Positions 38,947-49,178 of a DNA stretch of 64,000 bases are shown in pieces. A program made the translations under genes and the position numbers. A model generated the notes under the pieces. It did not search any database and was not told where the DNA came from. It saw only the letters and a program-made list of their open reading frames with translations. The stretch covers positions 1,426,001 to 1,490,000 of the forward strand of contig NZ_CP098039.1 in the NCBI RefSeq assembly GCF_023650955.1, written 5' to 3'. Positions within the stretch are counted from its first letter, which is position 1. Each line of letters starts with the position of its first letter. This stretch comes from Thermosynechococcus sp. HN-54. Its GTDB lineage: Bacteria > Cyanobacteriota > Cyanobacteriia > Thermosynechococcales > Thermosynechococcaceae.

Positions 38947-40071
38947 ATGGTTGCTTCCCCGATCCCGATCTGCATTACGTTGGGTACGCGCCCGGAAGCA
39001 ATCAAATTGGCACCGGTCATTCAAGCCTTCCAGCGATCGCCCCTTTTTAGCCCCTACGTCGTCCTCACCGGACAGCACCGCGAGATGGTGGATCAGGTGA
39101 TGACCCTGTTTGACCTGCGAGCCGATCGGGACTTGGCCATTATGCAGCCCAAGCAAACCCTAACCGAAATTACCTGTCGTGCCCTCCAAGGCTTGGAGCA
39201 ACTCTATCAAGAATTATTACCGTGGCTGGTCTTGGTACAGGGAGATACCACCACAGCCTTTGCCGCTACCCTTGCCGCCTTTTATCAGCAGATTCCTGTC
39301 GGTCATGTGGAAGCGGGCTTGCGCACCGATGATCTCTATAATCCCTATCCGGAGGAGGCCAACCGCCGCCTCATTTCCCAATTGGCACAGTTGCATTTTG
39401 CCCCTACGGAACAAGCTGTCAAGAATTTGCAAGCAGCAGGGGTAACGGGTGCGATTCACTTGACGGGGAATACGGTAATTGATGCGCTCCTGCAAATGGC
39501 CGATCGCCAGCCAGTGTGCCATGTCCCCGGCCTTGACTGGCAACAGTATCGGGTGCTCCTTGCCACCGTTCACCGTCGTGAAAACTGGGGTGCCCCCTTA
39601 GAAGACATTGCCAATGGTTTCCTGAAAATCTTAAACACGATTCCTGATACTGCCTTGCTCTTGCCCCTGCACCGCAATCCCACCGTACGTGAACCCCTCA
39701 AAGCCTATTTGGGGCATCATCCCCGCGTTTTTCTCACGGAGCCACTGGACTATCCTGCCCTTGTAGCAGCGATCAAGGGATCAACACTCCTGCTGACGGA
39801 TTCCGGTGGCCTACAAGAGGAGGCGCCTAGTCTCGGTAAACCAGTACTGGTGTTGCGGGAAACCACTGAACGGCCGGAAGCGGTCACCGCTGGCACGGCT
39901 AAACTGGTGGGCACATTTGCGGATAGGATTGCAGCAGCAGCAATTGAATTGCTCACGGATGCAGTGGCCTACAATCGCATGGCGACGGCGATTAATCCCT
40001 TTGGCGATGGTCATGCGAGCGATCGCATCCTTGAGATTGTGACCCAGTTTTTTGCCCAGCTGACAAAGTAA
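38947..40071 (+). CDS. wecB: UDP-N-acetylglucosamine 2-epimerase (non-hydrolysing)
   Basis: A 374-residue GT-B-fold epimerase interconverting UDP-GlcNAc and UDP-ManNAc for surface polysaccharides. Motifs: LGTRPEAIKLAPVI, QHREMVDQV, VQGDTTTAFA, GHVEAGLRTDD, YPEEANRR, TVHRRENWG and DSGGLQEEAPSLGKPVLVLRETTERPEA. Full length for the family. The phytol-kinase-like gene follows 26 nt downstream; no other polysaccharide gene is adjacent. Confidence 0.93.
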   Translation: MVASPIPICITLGTRPEAIKLAPVIQAFQRSPLFSPYVVLTGQHREMVDQVMTLFDLRADRDLAIMQPKQTLTEITCRALQGLEQLYQELLPWLVLVQGDTTTAFAATLAAFYQQIPVGHVEAGLRTDDLYNPYPEEANRRLISQLAQLHFAPTEQAVKNLQAAGVTGAIHLTGNTVIDALLQMADRQPVCHVPGLDWQQYRVLLATVHRRENWGAPLEDIANGFLKILNTIPDTALLLPLHRNPTVREPLKAYLGHHPRVFLTEPLDYPALVAAIKGSTLLLTDSGGLQEEAPSLGKPVLVLRETTERPEAVTAGTAKLVGTFADRIAAAAIELLTDAVAYNRMATAINPFGDGHASDRILEIVTQFFAQLTK

Positions 40072-40097
40072 GGAGCTACGGCCATCTGAGGATAGCA

Positions 40098-40748
40098 ATG
40101 ACAATGTTCTGGGCAGGAATTTTGGTCGCCAGTTGGCTGGGCCTGGTGCTGTTAACCGCAGAAATGATTCACGCTTGGTTTCCCAATGCCAAAGAATGGT
40201 CACGGAAGGTGGTTCACATTGGTGCGGGTCAAGTGATTCTCATTGCCTATGCCCTAGGGGTACCCACGAGTTGGGGAATTGTGGCGGCTGCGATCGCTGG
40301 TATGGTCACACTGCTGTCGTACCAGATTCCGATTTTTCCCAGTATTAGCGGCGTGGGGCGGCAAAGCTGGGGCACTTTTTTTTATGCGGTGAGTATTGGC
40401 ACATTAATGGCGCTCTTTTGGGACACGCTGCCGGAACTGGCGGTTCTGGGCATTTTGGTGATGGCTTGGGGAGATGGCTTGGCTGCCCTTGTGGGGATTA
40501 ACTGGGGACGCCATCCCCTGCCGGGAACCAGTAAAAGCTGGGAAGGAACCCTGACCATGTTCTGTGTGAGTACCTTGGTGGTAGCTCTATCCCTCACCCC
40601 CATTGCCGCCATAGAGTTGCTCTGGATTGCCCCTTTGGTGGGTCTGGGTGCGACCCTGTTGGAACTGATTGCTTGGCGAGGGGTTGATAATCTCACAGTT
40701 CCGATCGGTAGCGCCCTCTTGGCCTATGGGTTACTCAATTTGAGTTGA
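40098..40748 (+). CDS. Phytol kinase-like (VTE5 / dolichol kinase family) membrane protein
   Basis: A 216-residue membrane protein with about six hydrophobic segments. The family motifs are RKVVHIGAGQ near residue 35 and the cytosolic loop MAWGDGLAALVGINWGRHPLPGTSKSWEGTL, typical of VTE5/VTE6 and related CTP-dependent prenol kinases. It probably phosphorylates phytol (from chlorophyll breakdown) or phytyl phosphate for tocopherol/phylloquinone; which step cannot be decided. The 3' end overlaps the convergent esterase gene by 14 nt. Confidence 0.82.
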   Translation: MTMFWAGILVASWLGLVLLTAEMIHAWFPNAKEWSRKVVHIGAGQVILIAYALGVPTSWGIVAAAIAGMVTLLSYQIPIFPSISGVGRQSWGTFFYAVSIGTLMALFWDTLPELAVLGILVMAWGDGLAALVGINWGRHPLPGTSKSWEGTLTMFCVSTLVVALSLTPIAAIELLWIAPLVGLGATLLELIAWRGVDNLTVPIGSALLAYGLLNLS

Positions 40749-41379
40749 TTTTAGGAAGGGTATTCTCAATAAATTGGCGGGCGATCGCGACTGCCTCTCC
40801 GTTAATTTCATGAGCCATTGCTAGGGCATGAAACGCTCCCTTCACGCCTGCGGCTTGCAGGGCTTGCCAACTGGCTTGGGCACTGGCAAAGGGCACCACA
40901 GGATCCGCTGTGCCATGGATCATCAACACGGGCGGCGAGGTGGCTGTCACCACTGGCGGGCGAACCAAATAGCCACTAAAGACCAATAATCCTGCCAAGG
41001 GCAACGTTAACCCCACAGCCAATGTCAGTGCTCCCCCTTGGGAAAATCCCCCTAAAATTGTGCTGTTGAGATCAATGGGCAAGCTGGCAATCCACTCTCG
41101 CAGCGCCGCTTCACTGGTGGCCAGATCTGTTGCCCGCTCATCGAGCAGTAATGAGCCACTGAGGGCATTGTGCTGATTCAAGTCATACCACATCCGCCCT
41201 TGGGGGACGTAGGGATGGGGAAAGGGGGCTTCCGCTGCATAGGTTTGGGCTTGGGGAGCCAGCAACGATCCAAGGGAAATGAGATCTGCGGCATTGGCAC
41301 CCCAGCCGTGGAGTAATAGAAGGCTGTGTTCTGCCGCGATCGGCGGATCGGGAAAGGTGAGAAATTGGAGCGTTGTCAT
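40735..41379 (-). CDS. Alpha/beta hydrolase, carboxylesterase/phospholipase (YpfH) type
   Basis: A 214-residue serine hydrolase. LLLLHGWGANAADLISL at the oxyanion loop, nucleophile in GGFSQGGAL (G-x-S-x-G), Asp in HGTADPVVPF and His in AMAHEING, which is the pattern of the phospholipase/carboxylesterase family (PF02230). ATG 41379 lies 2 nt after the LysR gene stop codon, so the two share a message; the longer upstream frame lies inside the LysR gene. Confidence 0.82.
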   Translation of the reverse strand: MTTLQFLTFPDPPIAAEHSLLLLHGWGANAADLISLGSLLAPQAQTYAAEAPFPHPYVPQGRMWYDLNQHNALSGSLLLDERATDLATSEAALREWIASLPIDLNSTILGGFSQGGALTLAVGLTLPLAGLLVFSGYLVRPPVVTATSPPVLMIHGTADPVVPFASAQASWQALQAAGVKGAFHALAMAHEINGEAVAIARQFIENTLPKINSN

Positions 41380-41380
41380 G

Positions 41381-42343
41381 CTAGACAGGGTTGAGTTCCT
41401 TGGCCGGCGCCGCCACACTGGGATAGGTGAGGCTCGATTCAATCATCGCCCGACCCTCAGTGGACACATAGTCAAAGAAGGCCTGAGCCACCACCGACAG
41501 TTGTTTGCCCGCAGGATAGACCAGATGCCAGTGCCGCTGAATCGGGAAATGTTCGACATCGAGAATCGTCAACTGGCTGGACTCGCGATCGAGGGCTAAG
41601 CAGTGGTGAGACAGGACAGAAATTCCTAGGCCGCCGGCGATCGCCTGCTTAATGGACTCGTTACTTCCCAACTCAAGGCGGATATTGATTGGGACACCAT
41701 GCTCCGCAAAGAGCTTTTCCACCGCTTGGCGGGTGCCCGACCCCTGCTCCCGCATAATAAAGGGTTCTCCCGCCAGTTCTTGGATCGGGATTTTACTGCG
41801 GCCACTGAGGCGATGGTGACTGGGGGCAACCACCACCAAGGGGTTATCCAAAAAGCGGTGACACTCCACATCCACATTCTCCGGTGGGCAACTGGGAATA
41901 TAGAGATCGTCCATATTGCCTCGGATACGCTCCACCACCTGTTCATGGTTGGTGACCGTCAGAGCGACATCAATCCCCGGATAGCGCTGGCAAAATGGCC
42001 CTAGCAGCCGAGGAATCACATATTTGGCCGTGGTAATGACACACAGCCGCAAGTGTCCCTGCTTGAGACCCTTGAGATTGGCAACGGCCATTTCAAACCG
42101 CTCAAGGCGCTCAAAGATGTCTTGGCAGGTGGCCAGCAGTTCCTTGCCGGCTTCTGTGAGATAGAGCCGCTTGCCCACTTGCTCAAAGAGGGGCATACCA
42201 ACGGCACGGGTCAACTGCTTCATTTGAATCGAAACGGTAGGCTGCGTCAGAAAGAGTTCCTCGGCAGCGCGGGTAAAACTTCCGTGGCGAGCAGTGACCT
42301 CAAAAACCTTAAGCTGATGTAGGGTTGCTTGTTTCAAACCCAT
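41381..42343 (-). CDS. LysR-type transcriptional regulator, CmpR/NdhR (CcmR)-like
   Basis: A 320-residue regulator. N-terminal helix-turn-helix at 5-62 (TLHQLKVFEVTARHGSFTRAAEELFLTQPTVSIQMKQLT) and an effector domain with TTAKYVIPRLLGPF and RYPGIDVALTVTNHEQV. These segments resemble the cyanobacterial regulators of inorganic carbon uptake (CmpR, NdhR/CcmR), which sense 2-phosphoglycolate, RuBP or 2-oxoglutarate. Which of them it is cannot be told here, as no carbon-uptake gene is adjacent. ATG 42343 gives the conserved start. Divergent from the pentapeptide gene, 68 nt apart. Confidence 0.8.
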   Translation of the reverse strand: MGLKQATLHQLKVFEVTARHGSFTRAAEELFLTQPTVSIQMKQLTRAVGMPLFEQVGKRLYLTEAGKELLATCQDIFERLERFEMAVANLKGLKQGHLRLCVITTAKYVIPRLLGPFCQRYPGIDVALTVTNHEQVVERIRGNMDDLYIPSCPPENVDVECHRFLDNPLVVVAPSHHRLSGRSKIPIQELAGEPFIMREQGSGTRQAVEKLFAEHGVPINIRLELGSNESIKQAIAGGLGISVLSHHCLALDRESSQLTILDVEHFPIQRHWHLVYPAGKQLSVVAQAFFDYVSTEGRAMIESSLTYPSVAAPAKELNPV

Positions 42344-42411
42344 TCTCCTTTCGTCAGCGATAGGGCTACATAGACGAAATTCTATCAAATTTCGCACCAG
42401 GATAACGAAAT

Positions 42412-43179
42412 GTGAAGAATCTCAAGGCAAGAATGATGATCAAAGGGCACTTAAATCAGGTAATGAGCGATCGCCTGCGGGGGGGAAAACACCTCTGGAA
42501 CGAATGGCGGCGAGCTTATCCTCAGCTTACTGTAGATTTGAGTGAAATGAATCTTACGGGCATGGATCTGCGGGGCTATGACCTCCGGGGCTGCAATCTC
42601 AGCCGTGCCTGTTTGCGAGAGGTGAACCTTGCCCACGGCGATTTGCGCTTTGCTAACCTCTATGAGGCGGATCTGACAGGGGCTAACCTCGATGATGCCG
42701 ATTGCCGAGGAGCGTTGTTCTTGAAAGTGGTGGGCGATGGCGCCACTGCTCAGCGGGCAAACTTTCAACTGGCCAACTTGCAGTACGCCCGTTTTACCTA
42801 TGCCGATTTCTCTTGGGCGACCCTTGAGCAGGCGGATTGTCGCCACAGCAATTGGTGTGAAGCCGATCTTAGCCATGCCCGTGCCGCTGCTAGCGACTTT
42901 TCCTTTGCCCTGCTGATGGGAGCAAGTCTCAATGAGGCGACGCTGCGGTTTGCTCAATTGGTGCAGGCTTCTTTGGAGGGGGTTCAGGCCTATCGCTGCA
43001 ACTTTTATGCGGCCAATTTAGCCTATGCGGGACTGACAGGGGGCTATTTTTCCCGTGCTCTTTTTGTTCGTGCCAACCTCAACCATGCCATTTGTCGCTG
43101 GGCTAACTTTCGCCATGCCAATCTCCAGCAAAGCCAGTGCGAGCAAACGGACTTTCACTACAGCCTGTATGTTAGCTAG
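42412..43179 (+). CDS. Pentapeptide repeat protein
   Basis: A 255-residue protein (GTG at 42412; ATG at 42433 or 42436 is also possible). From about residue 40 the A(D/N)LXX pentapeptide pattern repeats to the end: LSEMNLTGMDLRGYDLRGCNLSRACL, then NLYEADLTGANLDDADCRGA and later blocks, forming a right-handed beta-helix. One interruption (LKVVGDGATAQ) may be a loop. Cysteine is unusually common. Function is unknown. Its stop is 5 nt from the convergent ispF. Confidence 0.85.
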   Translation: MKNLKARMMIKGHLNQVMSDRLRGGKHLWNEWRRAYPQLTVDLSEMNLTGMDLRGYDLRGCNLSRACLREVNLAHGDLRFANLYEADLTGANLDDADCRGALFLKVVGDGATAQRANFQLANLQYARFTYADFSWATLEQADCRHSNWCEADLSHARAAASDFSFALLMGASLNEATLRFAQLVQASLEGVQAYRCNFYAANLAYAGLTGGYFSRALFVRANLNHAICRWANFRHANLQQSQCEQTDFHYSLYVS

Positions 43180-43184
43180 TTATC

Positions 43185-43667
43185 CTACACTTCTGACTGG
43201 AGCAACGCCACGGCATAGGCCGCAATGCCCTCTTCACGACCCACCGGCCCCAGTTTCTCATTCGTGGTGGCCTTGATACTAATTTGCTCGCGATCAATCC
43301 CAAGAGTGGTTGCAAGGCGATCGCGCATCTGATCGAGGTAGGGTTTGAGTTTCGGGCGCTCGGCCACGACAATGGCATCAATGTTGCCCACTTGCCAACC
43401 CCGTTCTGCAATCAGTGCCGCCACTTTTGCCAATAAGACTTGGCTATCTGCCCCTGCCCACTGCGGATCACTGGGGGGAAAGTAATGGCCAATATCACCA
43501 AGGCTGAGGGCACCCAAAAGGGCGTCCATAATGGCGTGGGTGAGGACATCGGCATCACTATGACCCAAGAGGCCTAAAGAATGCTCTAGTTTGACACCGC
43601 CTAAAATTAGAGGCCGATCGGGTACCAATTGATGGATGTCGTAGCCATTACCAATGCGGATTTTCAT
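43185..43667 (-). CDS. ispF: 2-C-methyl-D-erythritol 2,4-cyclodiphosphate synthase
   Basis: A 160-residue trimeric Zn enzyme of the MEP isoprenoid pathway. Start [14 protein letters not shown] (zinc-binding Asp and His), [31 protein letters not shown] and the C-terminal [20 protein letters not shown] are all present. ATG 43667 fits the family start. It lies 80 nt downstream of apcF on the same strand; the intervening DNA contains a HIP1 palindrome. Confidence 0.94.
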   Translation of the reverse strand: MKIRIGNGYDIHQLVPDRPLILGGVKLEHSLGLLGHSDADVLTHAIMDALLGALSLGDIGHYFPPSDPQWAGADSQVLLAKVAALIAERGWQVGNIDAIVVAERPKLKPYLDQMRDRLATTLGIDREQISIKATTNEKLGPVGREEGIAAYAVALLQSEV

Positions 43668-43747
43668 ACTTGCTGCACAGGACAACGAAGGGGCGATCGC
43701 CAATGCCACCGCCCTCTATTGTTGCAGAGTCTTCTACCTTGGCCAAC

Positions 43748-44257
43748 CTAGATATTCACTTCACTCAGTTGGCGGCACATATAGTCAAAGGGCTGTTCAA
43801 CGATGCTGGTGTCTTCAATACCAGCGGCTGCCACGCGATCGCGCACAATCTCTTTCATGATTTGAATGCCGCGCACCGTTGGGCCAATAGGCACCCCCAA
43901 GGAATTGTAGGTTTCTCGCAGACCTTCTAGCACCCGCTCATTGAGAACATCCACATCCCCAGCCACAATGGCGTAGGTGGCATAGCGCAGGTAGTAGTCC
44001 ATATCCCGCAGGCAGGTGGCATAGCGGCGTGTGGTGTAGGCATTGCCGCCGGGTTGAATCAGTTCCGGCTGCTCTGTGAAGAGGGCAGAACCCGCTTCCT
44101 TAACAATGGCTGCGGCATCGGCATTGATTACTGCCGCCGCTTTAACCCGTACCGCACCGGAATTAAAGTAGGAGCGCAAACTGTCAACAGCATCGCGATC
44201 GAGGTAGCGACCGGTGGAGTCATAGTTTCTAATCAGTGTGGTGACGGCATCACGCAT
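43748..44257 (-). CDS. apcF: Allophycocyanin beta-18 subunit ApcF
   Basis: A 169-residue phycobiliprotein of the phycobilisome core. Chromophore Cys82 lies in RRYATCLRDMDYYLRYATYAIVAGD; the conserved asparagine region and ETYNSLGVPIGPTV are present. The MRDAVTTLIRNYD start, the 169-residue length and the FDYMCRQLSEVNI end distinguish ApcF (beta-18) from ApcB (161 residues). It works with ApcE as part of the terminal emitter region. Monocistronic; AGGAG precedes the ATG. Confidence 0.93.
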   Translation of the reverse strand: MRDAVTTLIRNYDSTGRYLDRDAVDSLRSYFNSGAVRVKAAAVINADAAAIVKEAGSALFTEQPELIQPGGNAYTTRRYATCLRDMDYYLRYATYAIVAGDVDVLNERVLEGLRETYNSLGVPIGPTVRGIQIMKEIVRDRVAAAGIEDTSIVEQPFDYMCRQLSEVNI

Positions 44258-44415
44258 AGGTTTTTCTTACTCCTAGAACTGGTAAAACTAGCGTCAACCC
44301 GAACGCCAGCCGAAATTGCGCGGATCTAAAATCGTACTTAGCTTACCACGGTAGGGTTTCCTCCCCTTCGCTCCCGTTTACGGACTGTTGCGAACTATTA
44401 CAAAAGTTCATACTT

Positions 44416-46425
44416 CTAGGCATGTCCCACAAGGCGATCGCGCAAACGCTTGATTTGATCGCGGTAGCGAGCAGCTTCCTCAAAGGCCAATTCTTGGGCA
44501 GCCGCCTTCATTTTCGCCTCAAGGTCCTGGATCAGTTGGGGAATGTCCTCCAGACTCAGTTCCTGTAAGGTTTGGGAAGATAAGAGGGGCACTGACTCGG
44601 CATTGAGGCGGCGAGACACATCCAAAAAGGCCAAGATGGCATTGCTGGTTTTCTTGACAATGGGCTGGGGAGTGATGCCGTGGGCTTGGTTGTAGGCCAG
44701 TTGAATCGCGCGGCGCCGCTCGGTTTCTTGGATGGCTTTTTGCATACTGTCGGTGAGGGTGTCGGCATAGAGAATGGCCTGTCCACGGACGTGCCGCGCT
44801 GCTCGGCCAATCGTTTGAATGAGCGATCGCTCCGCCCGCAGGAAGCCTTCTTTATCGGCATCAAGGATCGCCACCAAGGATACCTCTGGTAAATCCAGTC
44901 CCTCCCGCAGTAGGTTCACACCAATCAGGACATCAAAGTCCCCTTGCCGTAAGGCTTCGAGAATTTCAATGCGTTCAATGGCATTGATTTCTGAGTGCAG
45001 ATAGCGCACCCGTACACCCCGTTCTTGAAAGTACTCTGTGAGATCTTCAGCCATGCGTTTCGTCAGCGTTGTCACCAGTACCCGCTCGTGGCGATCGCAC
45101 CGCAAGCGAATCTCCCCATAGAGATCATCCACCTGCCCTTGGGTGGGACGGACAAAAATTTCTGGATCCACGACCCCCGTAGGCCGAATAATTTGCTCCA
45201 CCACCTGCCCCTCGGAGACTGCCAATTCCCAATCGCCGGGGGTTGCCGAGACAAAAATGCACTGCTTCACCTTCTGCCAAAACTCCTCCGCTTTTAGGGG
45301 GCGATTATCCGCCGCGCTCGGCAAGCGAAAACCGTGATCAATCAGCACTTTCTTCCGCGCCTGGTCGCCATTAAACATGCCGCGAATTTGCGGTACCGTG
45401 ACGTGGGACTCATCCACCACCAACAGCCAATCCTCAGGGAAATAATCAATCAAACACTCCGGGGGTTCCCCCGCTGCTCGGCCTGCGAGATGACGCGAGT
45501 AGTTTTCGACACCATTGCAGTAGCCCACCTGCCGCAGCATTTCCAAGTCGTAGCGGGTGCGTTGACTGAGACGCTGTGCCTCTAGGAGTTTATTTTGGGC
45601 TTCCAAGTAAGCCACTTGGGCTTGGAGTTCGGCTTCAATGGCAGCACAGGCCGCTTCAAGGCGTTCAGCGGGGGTGACAAAGTGCTTCGCGGGATAGATA
45701 TTCAGGCGTTCCACACTCTGCAACGTTTCCCCCGTCAGTGGATCCACATAGCGGATGGCTTCAATTTCATCGCCAAAAAATTCAACGCGAATGATGCGAT
45801 CCTCGTAGGCTGGGCCAATCTCGAGGACATCTCCCTTGACACGGAAGCGACCCCGCCCTAGTTCCACATCGTTGCGAGTGTATTGAATGGCAGCCAACTG
45901 CCGTAGCAATTGCCGTAAATCGGTTTCAGTGCCTACCTCTAGGGGAATCGCAGCTTTGAGGTACTCCGCTGGAATTCCTAAACCGTAGATGCAGCTAATG
46001 GAGGCAACGACAATCACATCCCGCCGTTCAAAGAGGGAGCGGGTAGCCGAGTGCCGCAACATATCAATTTCTTCATTGATAGAGGCGCTTTTTTCAATGT
46101 ACGTATCGGTAACGGGAATGTAGGCCTCGGGCTGATAGTAATCGTAGTAGGAGATAAAGTACTCAACGGCATTTTCTGGAAAGAATGAGCGTAGTTCATT
46201 GCACAGTTGTGCTGCAAGGGTTTTGTTGTGAGCCAAGACCAAGGTGGGGCGGCCAACGGCCTCAATGACGCGGGCGATCGTGTGGGTTTTGCCCGTGCCC
46301 GTTGCCCCAAGAAGGGTTTGAAAGCGATATCCTGCTTGTACCCCTGCAACTAGTTTTTGAATTGCCTGGGGCTGATCACCTGTGGGTTCAAAGGGAGCGT
46401 GAATGCGAAAGGGGCTGTGGGTCAT
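44416..46425 (-). CDS. uvrB: UvrABC system protein B
   Basis: A 669-residue nucleotide excision repair helicase. Walker A GATGTGKT at 40-47, the damage-probing beta-hairpin region [12 protein letters not shown], helicase motifs [27 protein letters not shown], and the C-terminal UVR domain ([19 protein letters not shown]) for UvrC binding. ATG 46425 is preferred over the TTG two codons upstream. Divergent from pyrR; the 283-nt gap contains the pyrR leader. Confidence 0.95.
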   Translation of the reverse strand: MTHSPFRIHAPFEPTGDQPQAIQKLVAGVQAGYRFQTLLGATGTGKTHTIARVIEAVGRPTLVLAHNKTLAAQLCNELRSFFPENAVEYFISYYDYYQPEAYIPVTDTYIEKSASINEEIDMLRHSATRSLFERRDVIVVASISCIYGLGIPAEYLKAAIPLEVGTETDLRQLLRQLAAIQYTRNDVELGRGRFRVKGDVLEIGPAYEDRIIRVEFFGDEIEAIRYVDPLTGETLQSVERLNIYPAKHFVTPAERLEAACAAIEAELQAQVAYLEAQNKLLEAQRLSQRTRYDLEMLRQVGYCNGVENYSRHLAGRAAGEPPECLIDYFPEDWLLVVDESHVTVPQIRGMFNGDQARKKVLIDHGFRLPSAADNRPLKAEEFWQKVKQCIFVSATPGDWELAVSEGQVVEQIIRPTGVVDPEIFVRPTQGQVDDLYGEIRLRCDRHERVLVTTLTKRMAEDLTEYFQERGVRVRYLHSEINAIERIEILEALRQGDFDVLIGVNLLREGLDLPEVSLVAILDADKEGFLRAERSLIQTIGRAARHVRGQAILYADTLTDSMQKAIQETERRRAIQLAYNQAHGITPQPIVKKTSNAILAFLDVSRRLNAESVPLLSSQTLQELSLEDIPQLIQDLEAKMKAAAQELAFEEAARYRDQIKRLRDRLVGHA

Positions 46426-46598
46426 TGCCAAGTTCTAAAAAGCGTCTTCCTAGCTTTCAGGGTAATGGAGCAACTGAAGAGGAAACCACCTGAGATTTGG
46501 TATTCTAAATAACAGTTTCTCGTGTATTGTAACAGTTAATTGCGCCAAATCTAAAGAATTGGTAAAAGCGCCGTCCCCCTGAAAATATCGGCAGTATC

Positions 46599-46664
46599 GT
46601 AGGGAAGCAAGATACCTCCTAACTGCGTCTTTGACCCTACCCGCTTGGCGTAGGGTCTCTTTTT
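46599..46664 (+). promoter_or_regulatory. Putative pyrR transcription attenuator (terminator with alternative pairing strand)
   Basis: In the pyrR leader a terminator-like hairpin lies at 46633-46657 (GACCCTAC, loop of nine, GTAGGGTC) and is followed by TCTTTTT; it ends 45 nt before the start codon. Upstream, GTAGGG at 46599-46604 can pair with CCCTAC at 46635-46640, the same bases used by the terminator, giving a possible antiterminator. As no gene upstream is read in this direction, the hairpin must act on pyrR mRNA itself. No PyrR-binding loop consensus was clearly found. Confidence 0.55.
46633..46664 (+). terminator. Rho-independent terminator structure within the pyrR leader
   Basis: Eight perfect pairs GACCCTAC (46633-46640) / GTAGGGTC (46650-46657), nine-base loop, and TCTTTTT from 46658. 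There is a T-run only on the plus strand, so it does not serve uvrB. Confidence 0.75.
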
Positions 46665-46708
46665 GCGGGAATTTCGCTAAAATCTTGGAATTCCCTAATG
46701 TAAGCGCC

Positions 46709-47251
46709 ATGGCTGGTGAAGTCGTTGAAATCCTTAGTGCTGATGATCTACGGCGCACTGTAACCCGCTTAGCCTCCCAAGTGGTGGAGAAAGCGCGCGA
46801 TGCGCTTGAGAACTTGGTGTTACTAGGGATTCATACCCGTGGGATTCCCCTTGCCAAGCTCTTGGGCCAACAAATCGAACAGCTGGAAGGGGTTAGCTTG
46901 CCCATTGGTGAACTGGATATTACGTTTTATCGGGATGATTTGGATCGCATTGGTCCGCGCACACCCCGCCAGACATCAATACCTGTGGATCTCTCGGGGC
47001 GGATTGTTGTCCTAGTGGATGATGTGATTTTTAGTGGCCGCACCATTCGCTCTGCCCTCAATGCCGTTCATGACTACGGGCGCCCTAGTGCCATTTGGTT
47101 ATTGGTACTCATTGATCGGGGGCACCGCGAACTGCCCATTCACCCTGACTTCACGGGTAAAGTCCTACCTACGGCTCGCGATGAAGTCGTCAAGGTGCTG
47201 CTGCAAGAGGTGGATCAGCGGGATGGGGTAGAGCTGTGGAAGCCCTCCTAG
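46709..47251 (+). CDS. pyrR: PyrR bifunctional regulator / uracil phosphoribosyltransferase
   Basis: A 180-residue PRTase-fold protein. The PRPP loop [18 protein letters not shown] is at 100-117; [20 protein letters not shown] and [11 protein letters not shown] follow the PyrR pattern. In Bacillus PyrR binds pyr mRNA leaders in response to UMP; whether this holds here is unknown, but the leader contains a terminator-like hairpin. ATG 46709 fits the family; the upstream open frame spans the hairpin and is not coding-like. It is alone, without other pyr genes nearby. Confidence 0.88.
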   Translation: MAGEVVEILSADDLRRTVTRLASQVVEKARDALENLVLLGIHTRGIPLAKLLGQQIEQLEGVSLPIGELDITFYRDDLDRIGPRTPRQTSIPVDLSGRIVVLVDDVIFSGRTIRSALNAVHDYGRPSAIWLLVLIDRGHRELPIHPDFTGKVLPTARDEVVKVLLQEVDQRDGVELWKPS

Positions 47252-47393
47252 TTTAGAAATTCTAAATTCTATAAATTTTGGCTATCAGTTTTTGACTGTA
47301 AACTGAATCCACTGGCTGAGATCTCACTTGTGCCTGATGCAGACTCTCTTGATTGATCTGCAGTCCGCCAAAGGCTTACATATGGAATTCTCC

Positions 47394-49040
47394 CTATTGC
47401 CAGCGACACAACCAAAGGAAGCGAAACCAACTGCGCAGAAGTGCTAATCCCGCCAGTGCTGCCAGTGTAAAGAGGGCGATCGCCCCCCCTGGGGCTTTTG
47501 CTGACCACAACATCGTCCCTGCCAAGAGGGTAAAGCCCGCCAAGCCCAAATACACTAAACAGACCAAAAGACTCTCAATGCGTCGCAGTTGTCGCTCCAT
47601 GGTGGGATTGCGGACAGACAGTTGCAGTTCCCCGCGAGCCAAGCGATCCTCTAACTGTTGCAGCCGCATTTCAACCCGACTCGGCTGCTGTAACCGCTGG
47701 TTGATCAAGGCTTGGGTTTGCTGGATCAGTTCTCGCCAGCCCCCCCGCGAGTGACGCATCAATTCCTTAACAAAGGGCTGGGCAGCGGCACTCAGGTTGT
47801 ATTCAGGATCCAAGGCACGGGCAATTCCATCTAGGGTTGTCAACGACTTGAGAATATAGGTCATCTTCGCAGGGAGGCGAAAGGGTTGCTGCTCAAAGAG
47901 GGCATAGACATCCTGTTGCAATTCTCTAAAGGCGGTTAAATCCACGGGGCGTTCGGTAAATCGATCTAGAATCAATTGCATAATTCGTTGTAGCGGCACT
48001 CTGTCCGTGACAGGCATTAACAACCCCAGTTCAATCAAGGCAGCAATCACGCGATCGCTATCCTTTTGCAGCACCGCAAAAAATGTCTGCACCATCTGCT
48101 GCTGATTGAGGGCGGGGACTTCCGTCATCATGCCGTAGTCATAGAAGATGAGATCTCCCTCCTTGGTCACAGCCAAGTTGCCTGGGTGCGGATCGGCATG
48201 GAAAAAGCCATCAATTAATAACTGCTTGAGATAACAACAGATGCCCCGCTGGTTGATGATTCGAGGATTCAAGCCAAAGGCTTCGATGGTGGCGCGATTG
48301 TCAATGCGAATGCCGGGGAGATACTCCATGGTTAGGACATAGCGGCAGGTGTGCGTCCAATAGACCTTGGGCACCCGAATATGGGGATCTTGGGCAAAGT
48401 TGGCCCGAAAGCGATCGGCATTTTGCCCCTCCTGCACATAGTCAATCTCCCGTAGCAAAATACTAAAAAATTCCTCATAAATGTCCTGAAGCGCATAGGG
48501 ACGAAGGAAGGGGAGCCAGCGATCGCCCCAACGCATCAGTTCGCCAATGGCCAGATAGTCTAGATACAGTTGCGCCTCTAGGTGCGGGCGTTGCACCTTC
48601 ACAACCACCTCTTCACCACTGTGGAGCGTTGCCCGATGAACTTGGCCAAGACTGGCGGCGGCGAGGGGCTTGGGATCAAAGGTGGCGTAGAGATCGGCAA
48701 GGGGTTGCCCCAAGTGCTGCTCAATGAGGGCGATCGCTCGCCGCGAGTCAAAGGGGGGCACCTGATCTTGGAGTTTCCTTAGGGCTTCAATGTAGGCGGG
48801 GGGCAGGAGATCAAAGCGCGTGGAGAGAAACTGGCCAATCTTAATAAACGTCGGCCCCAAGACCAACAATTGCTGAACCAGCCAGTGTGCCCGTTGTTTT
48901 TGAGCGCGATCGCTCCGCCGTCGCCAAGCGTAATCCCACAGCAGTTGACTGCCAAAGCGCCCCAACACCCCCAGAATTTGGCTGACACGGCGAAACAGCA
49001 ACCAGCGACTGGGACGATAGGTAGAGGCAGTAACCAGCAT
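47394..49040 (-). CDS. ABC1/UbiB (AarF) family atypical kinase
   Basis: A 548-residue protein. The UbiB motif region ([38 protein letters not shown]), the alanine-rich nucleotide loop [11 protein letters not shown], catalytic-type lysine [20 protein letters not shown] and a YDYGM in place of the DFG motif are visible. Two membrane helices lie near the C-terminus (about 490-545). In cyanobacteria and chloroplasts such kinases (ABC1K) affect prenylquinone metabolism. Divergent from the thioredoxin gene, 138 nt away. Confidence 0.88.
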   Translation of the reverse strand: MLVTASTYRPSRWLLFRRVSQILGVLGRFGSQLLWDYAWRRRSDRAQKQRAHWLVQQLLVLGPTFIKIGQFLSTRFDLLPPAYIEALRKLQDQVPPFDSRRAIALIEQHLGQPLADLYATFDPKPLAAASLGQVHRATLHSGEEVVVKVQRPHLEAQLYLDYLAIGELMRWGDRWLPFLRPYALQDIYEEFFSILLREIDYVQEGQNADRFRANFAQDPHIRVPKVYWTHTCRYVLTMEYLPGIRIDNRATIEAFGLNPRIINQRGICCYLKQLLIDGFFHADPHPGNLAVTKEGDLIFYDYGMMTEVPALNQQQMVQTFFAVLQKDSDRVIAALIELGLLMPVTDRVPLQRIMQLILDRFTERPVDLTAFRELQQDVYALFEQQPFRLPAKMTYILKSLTTLDGIARALDPEYNLSAAAQPFVKELMRHSRGGWRELIQQTQALINQRLQQPSRVEMRLQQLEDRLARGELQLSVRNPTMERQLRRIESLLVCLVYLGLAGFTLLAGTMLWSAKAPGGAIALFTLAALAGLALLRSWFRFLWLCRWQ

Positions 49041-49178
49041 GCAGTAGCAATCACGACAAAGCGCCCAACCTCAACAATACCGCCTTTTTCATGGGCATTG
49101 AGACCTGCTCTGCTCCCGTTTCGCCGATTCTCTGCTGCTGTGTCTATGATGAGAATGGAGTCTCGATCGGAATTTGCT

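Noticed and set aside
47361-47378. Shared TGCAGTCCGCCAA with 35296-35308
   Set aside because: 13 identical bases in two intergenic places could be chance; flanks do not match.
48870-49178. Long N-terminal extension of thioredoxin
   Set aside because: Runs antisense to the ABC1 kinase gene; thioredoxin of normal length starts at 49179.
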